Below are positions 46,726 through 59,570 of a stretch of 64,000 nucleotides of DNA, in pieces. Origin of the DNA: Hirsutella rhossiliensis (lineage: Eukaryota; Ascomycota; Sordariomycetes; Hypocreales; Ophiocordycipitaceae); the NCBI RefSeq assembly GCF_020360975.1, contig NW_025408670.1, positions 5,518,001-5,582,000 of the forward strand, in the 5' to 3' direction. A program made the translations under genes and the position numbers. Position 1 is the first letter of the stretch, and every line of letters begins with the position of its first letter. Below the pieces are notes generated by a model, which worked only from the letters and a program-made list of their open reading frames with translations, searched no databases and was not told where the DNA came from.

Positions 46726-49411
46726 GGTCCTCAATTTGGGGTGCAAAATCAAGGGAAATTCTACGCTTCGCTTCATGGTGCCGTCAATGCGACTTCAAAT
46801 AGCTAAAATATACATGTGATCAATAGCTGCGGATCACCTAAAGACGCAAGTAACAACGAAAAGTGAAAAAATCACGTCTTTGGGCCTATTTAGGAGCTGC
46901 CGCCTTCCAGTCGAAGAGATAGGAAGACCGCGTTTGTGAGTCCAAATAGACGTATTATGTAGTAATTTCGCCTGTTGTGCGTCTCTGAGAGCTATTTTAT
47001 CCATACCTGTGTTCCTGGAGCGTCTGCTGTATCTTGTTGGACGATCGGGTGCGCGGTCGAGGGCATGGTGTATCGACTACCGCTTCAACCGCTGCTAACG
47101 GCGGCGATGAGGTATATTCTCTTGCGTGTCGAGTAAATTGTCCTCGTCTTCATCGTCGGCGCCATCCTCACTATGTTTGTCAAGATCGAGGCCTGTGAAA
47201 TAGACGGTATCGTCACTGCCGGGCAACGACGACATATCTGTAAGTGGGCGAGGTCGGGTCGCTGCGCGCCCTGACATCTCTGGCGGAGTTATTTCTCTTC
47301 GTGGTATCATAGAAAAGGATTCCTTGGATGGCTCTTTGAGCTCCCGCATGAGGGTATCGCAACTTTGCTCCAGAGTGTAGAACTCAACGTCTCGTCCCGT
47401 AAACTCTAGCCAGGGCTTAAAGTTCAATGTCTTGACTCTGCCATTGACTAACTGCTTCTTCCCGACTTTATAGTCTTCTCGGATCTTCTGCATCTCTCCA
47501 CGAACTCGTTTAAGATGCATCCTTATCTCCTGGCGCGTTTGAAGCCGGGTTTGCTTTGCCTGGAGCTCCTCATACTCCCGGGTGATGTCGGCCATGCTGG
47601 AGCTCGTGATAAACTCTCCGCGCGGCCTGACAATCTTGCCTCTCTTCATTCGATTCGCATACGCCTGGGTTCGGCTATTCTTATCGCTGACTATGCCCTG
47701 GGAATGTGACGCCATCGCGATAGACTCGGTGTTCACTTTCGCAAGAACCCGCAAGTTTTCTCGTGATGGCGAGCTCATGAGGGCCCATACCGTTGCCGGA
47801 TATCATTGAGGCATCCGCGGCGACTTGGAAACGCGTCTCCGAGGGTAGGAGCGAGGCGTATGCAGGATTGATCGGCTGCTGTTGTCGTAGCTGCTCGTGG
47901 AGGATCTTGGTGATCACCGGCGCTGGGTCGACAGGAAAGAGGCCTGTTTTTCAAATGCCGCCATAATGTTATGCCGCGTGAAGCCAGCCTCATATACGTC
48001 CTGAAAAGCTGTGAGGAAGTTGACCCGCGAAAATGATATGTTGCCTTCTGCGAGGGAGGTTCGAAGCGCTTTCTGATGTACTGGCTGTAGTGGCTGGAAG
48101 ACCCCAACATCAAGCGGCTGCGTGAGGTGGGTGGAATGTGGAGGGAAATAGCAATGATGATATCAAACTTGATACAATACTCAGCAAAGTCAAGGGTGGT
48201 ATGCCCTGTAAAGCCATCCACAACAAGCAATCGGTAGATCTTCTCGTCGTCAGGCCGTTGGTTTGGCGGCGCCTCCACGCGACTCATCCCCATGTTGGGG
48301 CGCCGAAGATGCTCGTCACAGCCGAACCACTCTTCCAGCGAATTTCCTGACTGTTTTGCTTGCGCTGACGATGCCCAAGACCAGCAGTTGAAATGCCTTG
48401 CCCACTCAAGGTGTATCTCTGCGTTGGAAAAGCCAGTTGGCGACTGGGCAAACCGTACGCCTGTCATGATGTCGATGCCGGCCCAGTTGGTGGTAGGGTA
48501 ATGTTGGAAAACAAGCCAGGGTGGAAGAGAGTCCCCCACTGCGTTAACTGAGGCAATTACCGTGCAGGATTCTCGGTTTGCTGGGTCTAAAACTCGGGGC
48601 CGGGTGCTCTTGACTCTAGTGGTGCGCGTGATGAGAACTTGGATGCGTTCTCGCAGGCACCCAATGCGTATTCCGGCCTCGTCTTCATTCCAGATCTCTG
48701 AACTGCCAATACGGTAGCTGGTGATGATTTCTCGAAGCTTTGAGTAGAAAAATTCGACTTCTTCTACCCGTGGGCTTCAAAGGACTTCCGGGCTCGTTCA
48801 ACTGCTTTGAGATACGTCTTCGCGATCGCAGGATGACTTCCACGCCAATTGTCAAGCCAACTTGACGAGACCGGGCGGGCATTGGGATCTCGACGCATTC
48901 TTATTGCATTTGCAACAGCTTCAAGTTGCTCTCTCGTGGCGGGCATGCCGGTGCGTTCCATCCACTGTACATACGCAACCAGGGCGTCGTCTTCGTCCTC
49001 CGTCAGCGCCAATGGACGCCCTGGAGCACGGGAAAAGGGGTTTCTTATGAAATTAATGGCTCTCTGTACGGATGAGCTCTTCACATTGTAACGGATGGCC
49101 GCATCTCGCACGGAAAGAGGCGTTCTTTTGGTGTTGTTGAGCGACGAACATCGGCTCTGGGGTCGCGACGAGACGCCAGAACGGCTTTGCTGCCTCCAGG
49201 GTAGCCATGTTATCTGTCATAATGTATTCCGGCAAAAAGATACGTAAATAAAGTCAAGTTGCGCGAGAAAACGCGGTTGAGATGCATAGGGTTGACGTTT
49301 TGGAGGTGGGCTGCTGTGCCGGATTTTTTGGGCTGTGCCGGATTTTTTGGGCCAACTAAGTGGCGAAGACACTTAGTTGGGCTGCTGTGGCCCCACACCA
49401 AGATCAACGGG
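46625..49411 (-). mobile_element. Fot1/pogo-type (Tc1-mariner superfamily) DNA transposon
   Basis: Terminal inverted repeats of 103 bp (46623-46725 and 49311-49413, counting the flanking TA) are identical base for base. The element proper is 2787 bp between TA dinucleotides, the hallmark target site of this superfamily. Each terminal repeat begins CCCGTTGATCTTGGTGTGG. It contains its own hairpin (CAACTAAGTG...CACTTAGTTG) and ends with two direct copies of CCCAAAAAATCCGGCACAG. The interior carries a frame-broken transposase on the minus strand. Identical ends suggest recent movement. Confidence 0.93.
47095..49208 (-). pseudogene. Broken Fot1/pogo-type transposase
   Basis: Fragments in different frames together cover a whole transposase. 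They are an N-terminal helix-turn-helix (VRDAAIRYNVKSSSVQRAI), a CENP-B-type DNA-binding region (LTEDEDDALVAYVQWMERTG ... ARPVSSSWLDNW), and a DDE catalytic core. The acidic triad is visible as NEDEAGIRIG, VVDGFTGHTTLDFAEYC and THLTQPLDVGVFQP. A C-terminal coiled region follows (about 47095-47778, 227 residues). The frame changes near 49,180, 49,120, 48,768, 48,147, 47,918 and 47,785, mostly single missing bases. No full-length product is possible from this copy as read. The interior shows no AT-skew, so RIP is not the cause. Confidence 0.85.
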
Positions 49412-49413
49412 TA
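49311..49413. repeat. Right terminal inverted repeat of the pogo-type element
   Basis: 103 bp including the target TA; perfect reverse complement of 46623-46725. Confidence 0.95.
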
Positions 49414-49697
49414 TTGCTGTGCAGACCCTAGTGATTTGCACTCACACACCAGTTAATACTGTAAGTTACTGTACGTACGTATCTCTATTTGCAGGCACGC
49501 CCCATTTTTAAACCATGTACGGGTACGGAGTACTGTGCTGTACCCGCGCCAGCCCTCCCCGCCCCCACGTGTGTGGTAGCGCGTGAGCCTGGCAAGTACT
49601 GTACTACTAGTAACTACGGATACTAGGTACCTACCTAACCTAACCTACAGTAGTGTCACGTCATTGACCTCCACTGTAAAGTGCCTACAGGTATTAA

Positions 49698-50779
49698 CTA
49701 CGGTACTAGTCGCCCAACTCTCCCCTGTAAAAATTCTTCTCTTCTGCGGGCTGTTAGCAGCCTGTTAGTGGATAATTATTTTCAGGTCACCCGACCATGC
49801 TTCTGCCTCTCTAGCCCTAACGGGGCTCTAGCAAGCACCAAAAGCAGACTTTGGAGAGTTCGTCTCCTCTTGGGAAGCTGGTCTCGAATAACGGCATGCC
49901 TCGCGCTGCCTCGCCTTCTGCCGCCTCGCGGCATCGCCTTCTTCTGCCGCCTTTACTGGCTGGCCTCGACTTCTGCCGCCTCGCGGCCCCGACCTCTTCT
50001 GCCGCCTCGCGGCCCAACTTCTTCTCGCCCTTCCTGGCACGCCTCGCGCTGCCTCGCACCCTCTGCCGCCTTTACTGGCTGGCCTCGCCTTCTGCCGCCT
50101 TGCGGCTCTGCCTCCTTCTGCCGTCTCGCGGCTCCGAACTTGCCGCCTTGCGGCCTTTCTGCCGCCCAGCGGCCCGACTTCCTCTGGACTGGTGGGCCGC
50201 GGGGCCCCGAGGAGCTACAAGAGCCTAGAGCTCAAGGCCTCACCCGGTGTCCCCGGAGCTGCACACCAATCGACAACACCTCCACCACCTGCTTGCTACG
50301 AGGAGCAGGCACGGGGACTTCGCCAACTGTCATGACCACGAAGTGGCCCGGATCGAATACTCCTGCGGGAGAAGACAATCGCCATCGGGGCGAATCCCCG
50401 ACTAACATTGCTACACTCTCTGCTTCCTTTTTCTTTTCTTTTTCTTTCTGCCCCGTAGGCCCTCCTCGAGGGGGCTTGCGGCCGGCCCATGACTTCGTGG
50501 GCTTTCTCAGTCACCCGGCCTCGGCCAAAGACTGACTACTATTACGGCTTCACTGCCGTGCCTGGAACCCGCTGACGGGGGAAGGGCCCCGAATTTCCGA
50601 CCGGCCTCAGAGCCTCAGAATTGCTAGATGGAGTGGTTAGGTGCTACACACGGTCCTTAGTCCAGGTACTCGGGATATTCTATGTATCTAGTCTTCTCTA
50701 GCCTAGCACGTCTTTTGCCCTTATAGGGATGTCCCAGACGGTAATCAATACTACTACTACTACTACGGTACTAGTCGCC
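49698..50779. repeat. 17-bp direct repeats flanking the hairpin minisatellite
   Basis: CTACGGTACTAGTCGCC occurs at 49698-49714 and again at 50763-50779 in the same orientation, bounding a segment of about 1.05 kb. Could be remnants of terminal direct repeats of a small non-coding element, or chance reuse of a locally common GTAC-type word. Confidence 0.6.
49920..50173. repeat. Minisatellite of repeated GCCGC-loop-GCGGC hairpins
   Basis: Seven 13-bp units at 49920, 49975, 50001, 50094, 50120, 50142 and 50161 share the form GCCGC-NNN-GCGGC. The 3-nt loop varies (CTC, CTC, CTC, CTT, CTC, CTT, CCA). The unit at 50120 has GCCGT against GCGGC, which still pairs with a wobble. A 26-bp spacer TCTGCCGCCTTTACTGGCTG (plus GCCTCG) appears twice, at 49943 and 50062, indicating a higher-order period of about 119 bp. 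Confidence 0.88.
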
Positions 50780-51333
50780 AAGCTCACACACAGTTGCGGT
50801 ACTACCGGGCTTATAGAATTATAGACCCACTGGCCGCTGATGCGACAGCTATGAACTGGGGAAGGGGGAAACGACAATTGGGTCGGGATTGGAAACGAGA
50901 TTTTGACTTGGGCAGAACAAATATTACAAGACAACACCCTTTTGTCATGGCGAGCTTCATTCGCCAGGCTCTCAGTCGGACACTTTTACCTTCTGCGCCA
51001 GTCCGCTGCTGATCAAAAGCGGGATTGCTGCGGTGATCCTCTGCTGCCTGCAGTGCCAAGGAGGAGGCCGAATCCAGCCCGTCTTGATCTCACGTAGGAT
51101 ATGGATCAGGCCAGGCAGGCCGTGTAGGTCGGAAAGAGGTTCAGCCTTTCACCTCTTACCATAGCTTCAACGCAACGAATGAAGCACTGGCCCTTCTACC
51201 CAATCCACGCCATTCCATCCAGTGACCAGTCCACGATGGCTCCCGGTGGACTCACTACACCGAGATAATGAGTGCATTATCATCTACCTACTGCCCTCGA
51301 GTGGCTAGCCCGGTGGATTGAGTCGAGTGGCTT

Positions 51334-54554
<3,221 letters not shown>

Positions 54555-55884
54555 TTATATTCTCAACTTCGTTTTACAGCCTCTGGGTGCAGGTGCGGCC
54601 TGGTACGTATGCCAGATGACAGCCAAGAATGTGGCTGCGCAGAAGCATAACCCTAGCGGAATGAAATGCGAGGAGCCGGGCTGCTCTATCAAGTCATCTT
54701 CGTAAACCTTCAAGCTGTTAATACCCCAAAACGCGTCTTGGAATTCTTCGGGGTGCATATGCACGAATTCCTCGCATGTTCGAGCTTTCTGGCTGCATAC
54801 TGGATCTTCATCCCAAACACCACCAGCCCAGCCTCCACAAAACGCCGTGTTCATGATCAGCGTCTGGTTTTGTACATATGAGTCGATGTTGCATGCTCCG
54901 GAGAAGCTAGCTAACGGCAAACCCCAGGTAGGCGGCGCCGGACGACCAGATGCGATATCGGCAGGGATGGATTGACGAGGGAAAAACCAGACCTTGATGG
55001 CTTTGCTTGTCCAGTCGACTGCGTATATTCCTCCACGTTCGGTGTTGAAGGCATTGCCATAAACATTTGGTTGGTCTGCGATGATCTTACAACCAATGTT
55101 CTTGTGTTGATTGGGGGCATACACGTAGCAATTGTATGTATCTACCCAACCGGTGAAGTCTCCACTGTTTGCTATTTGGCAGCCTTCGCGAGTATGGAGT
55201 GCGATGTTGTTGTGACCTTGAGAATTCACCCCTTCGATGATATCGAGTTCTCCGAGTTCGGGCCAGGGCCGATGTGCTGCCATTGTCCAACTGTAATCAT
55301 TAAAAACAGTTAACATACCGGCTGGAAAGGTTGTGATAGCTTGCTTTAGCTAGCCATTTAAGGGTTGGGGCCTCCAACCTTTGCCGAGAACAGGCCTTGG
55401 GGACAAAACTTACAAGGCAGGCCACACGCCACAGATCGAGGCTGGCATATGGTATACGTCCAAGAGAAATAAGCCATGGTTGTAGGAATTCTTCGATTCT
55501 ATCCGAACACTCCGTCTTCCACGACCGAAGGATATATTTGCATGGTCCACACCGATGTAGACGCTGGTGTCGGTGGTTTGAATAAGTCCATTTGCTCTTG
55601 CAGTAGCCTCTGAGACGTAGTCAACGTAGCCCTCTGTTGGGTCATCATCCTATAAGCTTATTTCATTAGTCTACCTAACATCATGGCGGCTTACCATGGG
55701 GTGCGTAATCTTGCAGTTCGGGTATGAGACTGGCTCGTCGGAGGCGAACGCTTACCGTGAAAAAGTCGAACATATCGAAAAAGGATGGCGGCGCGTAATC
55801 ATCCCTTAATCGATATACTGCAGAGCATCTTGGGCTGACAGCCAACGCAATGAGTACCAAAGCCGACACTGAAAAAGCTCTCAT
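54555..55884 (-). CDS. GH16 family endo-beta-1,3(4)-glucanase, membrane- or GPI-anchored
   Basis: Exons on the minus strand 55884-55756, 55649-55414 and 55290-54555 give 366 residues. A signal peptide (MRAFSVSALVLIALAVSPRCSA) is followed by the conserved opening DDDPTEGYVDYVSEATA, then SFGRGRRSVRIESKNSYNHG. The catalytic signature is GELDIIEGVN (nucleophile Glu136, Asp138, acid/base Glu141; the ExDxxE form). Then come a cysteine-containing sandwich (GACNIDSYVQNQTLIMNTAFCGGWAGG in pieces) and a C-terminal hydrophobic segment (PLGLCFCAATFLAVIW), fitting a membrane or GPI anchor. Fungal GH16 proteins of this subgroup cut beta-1,3/1,4- or beta-1,3-glucans or remodel wall glucan. A second GTAAGC at 55694 inside intron 1 is out of frame. 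The gene is head-to-head with the GT2 at 57212. Confidence 0.9.
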
Positions 55885-57211
55885 GCTGGTGGCAGCGCCG
55901 AATGCAGACTTTTGCTCGGAGACACAGCATCAAGTTCTCGTCTCTTCCTTCCCTCCACAATCCGAATGGCAACCGAGCAATGATTCAATCCAGTCGACAT
56001 CCTCAAGGCAGATCATCATATGTAGCCAGGTTAGAGTCAATATATTTACCTATCCACACCGCTATTTGCCTCACTATGAGGCTGATTTGCAAGTTACAGT
56101 ATCGGTCCGAATAACGAAACAGGAGAGGGAGGGGAAAGAACCATGGAGCAGCATTTGAAACGAATTCTGTTCTACCATCTCTTTTTATTCTCTCCTATTG
56201 CCGGGGTCACACACTGGTTATCTGTGCTGCAGCAGTTATTGATTTGATAAATATTGTATCGGATATTGTACGTATGACGGCAGCAGGACAGGATCCGCAT
56301 AGAGAGCTGGAGTCGCCTATGAAGAATTTGGACAGTATCCGGAAAATGGTCAGTGCAAGGGAGCTTCATGAGCCGAGCTTTCTTTTTTCATCTGTACTTT
56401 AGGCATGTTTAACCAGATCATGCATGGTATGCTCACCAATAGGCGCCATGGCCCCGAGACAACGCTTCACCGCATGCTGTCCCCAAGGGCTCATCAGGAG
56501 ACAGCGAACATACATCCTGTCTATCTTCTTGACCCCCTGCATGAAGTTTGAGACCCGGTTGGCCGCATATTTCCCTTTACAAGTGATGCCGTAGAAACTC
56601 AAGGGTGCAAAAGGCTCAAATTGGTGTCAACAAGGATGGCTGATGCCGAAGCACCTCACCACGCCGTGGAGACTGTCCGAATCTACGAGGCGCAGCTCTC
56701 GAGTTCGCGGGTTAATCGCTAGAGCGAAGGGAGATATGCTTGGCGATCCAGGTCCTCAGGCGTGACACTGACCGGCTCGTTTTCCCTGTCTCAGTTAGGT
56801 GACATGGGGGGATGGGATCGGCAAGAGACCCCGAATTGCTTATGTCCCTCTCATTCTCTCGCAGCAGCTCACTTGTTGCAGCGTTTTCCTGCGCTTTTTG
56901 TTCCTGCTTTATAAGCTTGACGTTAAGGGCCGTTCCCTGACTTAAATCCTTAACCCCATCCGTAGCTGACTGATGGATAGAGAACCCTCATTTTACTATA
57001 TAACCCGAAATCGACCGTTGTAGGATTGCACTAGCCAAATCTGCCCAAGACAAAAAAAACCTGCAGCATGTTAGAGTGATCAGAGCCCGCAGCGGACGAT
57101 AAATGAACATCCCAGTTCCGTAAATTCCCTTCAGGTGTCGAACTGCTGCCAAGATCCTTTTCGTGGTCCATAGAGTCAATTTGACTATTGTTAATCAAAC
57201 AACCAGTAAAC
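55885..57211. promoter_or_regulatory. Divergent promoter region of the GH16/GT2 pair
   Basis: 1.33 kb between two outward-pointing start codons. No gene recognised; small ORFs (for example 56,399-56,602 minus) lack any family resemblance. Both promoters must lie here. I see no defined transcription-factor site I would stand by. Confidence 0.5.
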
Positions 57212-59441
57212 ATGGCAAAGGCGTCTACAACTACCACAACCCAACACCCCGAACTGGTCTACCGCTCTACAACGTCAGCTTCGAAGTTCCGAAATCGCCA
57301 TGAATCCGATATCTCCCTTCACAACATTGTTACTGTCGATGTGAACGAGAAAGATTTGTTCACATTGAATAGAAAGCAAAAGCTCGCGCTTAAGCTGACG
57401 CCGATGGCAACGCTTATTCCAATGCTGCTGAGTTTCTACTATTGGTGGATGCAGTACATGTTTCTTTCTGTGCCAGATGCTGCTCATTCGGACATCAATT
57501 TGGGTATGCGGAAGACCTACCTTGTATTAGAGGCAATATCTAACGGTATGTTTCTCTTCCCCCTACAAAGCAACGGCGAAGAATGCTAAACTTGTAGTCC
57601 CGGACTATTTGAAAAAGGTCTTGGATGCTTTAGCCATCTCTAAAGGCGCATGGAGACCTCGCCTGTTGTTACAGGGCGAAGATGTACCATCAGTTGATGT
57701 GGCGATAGTGTGCTGCAAAGAAGAACTATCTGTGATATTGGACACAGTCAAGGCAGCGCTCAACACCGACTACCCAGATGACCGGCTGCGAGTCATTGTC
57801 TCAGACGATGGAGCGCAACAATGCGTTGAGATGGGTGTTCGACAACTACAAGATCGATACCCCAATAAGCATCTGTTTTACACTGCACGAGCAACATTCC
57901 CGGAAAATAGCCACAAGGCAGGGAACCTCAACCATGTGCTCGAGTACACTGCTACGATGCCAGGAGGACATGCGCCGTTCATAGCAGGACTAGACGCTGA
58001 TATGATTCCGGAGAGGAGATGGCTTAGAGCACAATTACCGCACCTGCTCTCGGATTCTCGAATGGCATTCACTTGTCCGCCACCATGCTTCTACAATGTC
58101 CCGATGGACGATCCTATTTCGCAGTCTCTTTTTGCCTTTCACAGGTTTGAAGAACTTGTCAAGGACTCGGCAGGGATCGCCTGGTGCACAGGGTCTGGAT
58201 GGGTGATGCGGCGAACTGCGCTGGCGGAAATAGGAGGATTCCCGGCGAAATCCCTCACTGAGGACCTTCTCTGTGGCAAACTCCTGCTCGGTAGAGGTGA
58301 GCCACAAAGACAAAGTCCACAGCACGACATTCTAACTAGTTTTCAGGTTGGAGATCAGCATATATACAGGAGACGCTGCAGTGGGGATTGGTCCCGGACA
58401 CGTATCACGCCCACATCCGGCAACGAACACGATGGGTGAGTGGTTAGCAATGAATCAGTTATGCCAAAACGTTGGGTCTAACTTTAAACACACACCCTAT
58501 CTAGAGTACTGGTGGCGTACAAGCAGGTCTTATAATGAAGTTGTGTCTCTTTGGAGATCTCTCGCGGCATCTCGACGGCTGGCAAAGAGCATACAGTTTC
58601 TGGTATCTCTTCCAGAACGCCTCGGCTACCTTAAAGATGCTGGAAGTGCTAAAGACCATGCTTATGCTGGTTGTCGGCTGGCCTATGGTTGTTTTCACCG
58701 GCAAACACCAACTCACGTCTCTTGTCAGAGTGGCTGCTCTAGGTCACACCTTTGGCTTCGTCCGTCAATGCCTGGTAGCATATGTCAATGGGTATGCAGC
58801 GAGTTGCCGAGAAGTATTCTGCCTTTATTTCATGAATACGTGTAAGTGAAACCTATAAGGCCTCCGGCCGGCTCAGCTAAGCCAGGCGAACGGCAGATTT
58901 TGCGCTTGATCACTGGAGGACGTTTGTGCTCCCAATATGGTTGGGCGGCCGTCCGACTGCCTTCTCTGCAAGATTTCCATCGACTGGAAGCTTGCCCGAC
59001 GAACTACACGAAAGAAAAGAGGCGCTAAGATCACCACTGTATACACGGTTGAAATCAATTCTGATAAAAGATGGGGGCGCTTTTCACTTAATTGTCGCCT
59101 TGACTTTTATTTTTGGGGTTTTCTTGAACATCACAAGGGCCTGCGCCCTTCATCCAGGCGATCTGCATGGCTGCTTTCTCTATCTGCTTCCAAGGATATT
59201 CTGGGTTGCTGCAATGTGGCCAGCTTACACTGCAGCATTTTTGCGACCAGCCTGGTACGCTGTCTTCCCTCCGACAATGCAGGATCGCGAGCATCTTCTT
59301 GAACGAGATGCGATCGGGATTGCCTATCCGAAGGACGAATCCAAATTACCGAAGTCAGCCATTCGAGGCCTAGGACTGGAGCTAGTCAACACAATGTCTG
59401 TCGTTTGGGCTTTTGGTCTACTTTTCGGAACTTGGTGGTGA
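57212..59441 (+). CDS. Cellulose-synthase-like GT2 polysaccharide synthase
   Basis: Exons 57212-57545, 57598-58296, 58347-58435, 58505-58839 and 58886-59441 give 670 residues. An N-terminal span (LTPMATLIPMLLSFYYWWMQ) precedes the GT2 domain. All processive-synthase marks are present: SDDG (Asp182), DAD at 244-246, TED at 332-334, and RQRTRW at 369-374. Several C-terminal membrane spans follow, with FVLPIWLGG between them. Such enzymes polymerise a beta-linked glycan from UDP-sugar and extrude it through the plasma membrane. The nearest fungal function I know is Aspergillus fumigatus Tft1, which makes beta-1,3/1,4-mixed-linkage glucan; the product here is inferred, not shown. The GTGTAA donor at 58840 is non-ideal but is the only one keeping frame. 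A hAT transposon sits 129 bp downstream. Confidence 0.88.
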
Positions 59442-59562
59442 GATCACTCGCGCCGCATTACTCTTTATGCCATGCGATATTATACGATGGTTGGCTTGGC
59501 TACTCCGGCGACTGTAAGGAGCTCGCAAACACGACGAAACAGAGAGTGAAGTACGGGGGCCA

Positions 59563-59570
59563 ATAATTCA
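59563..59570. repeat. Left 8-bp target-site duplication of hAT element
   Basis: ATAATTCA, identical to 62333-62340. Confidence 0.93.

Larger units (their letters stand above)
49414..51333. other. Gene-free 1.9 kb with minisatellite and direct repeats
   Basis: No recognisable gene. An open frame of 284 codons (49,681-50,535) is low-complexity Pro/Arg/Ser translation of a GC-rich repeat, not a protein. The DNA contains GTAC-rich words at 49,490-49,720, a hairpin minisatellite at 49,920-50,173, a pyrimidine tract TTTTTCTTTTCTTTTTC near 50,430, and a 17-bp direct repeat at both sides. Confidence 0.6.

Noticed and set aside
49920..50173. CRISPR array
   Set aside because: Repeats are 13-bp hairpins with irregular, partly repeated spacers in a eukaryotic genome; no cas genes.
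49681..50535. 284-codon plus-strand ORF in the hairpin minisatellite
   Set aside because: Its translation is a low-complexity Pro/Arg/Ser/Ala string dictated by the GC-rich repeat; no domain, and part of the same DNA is open in several frames.
56640..56760. Possible tRNA because of a GAGTTCGCGGGTTAATC stretch
   Set aside because: The flanking bases do not form an acceptor stem or cloverleaf, and no A/B box pair with correct spacing is seen.
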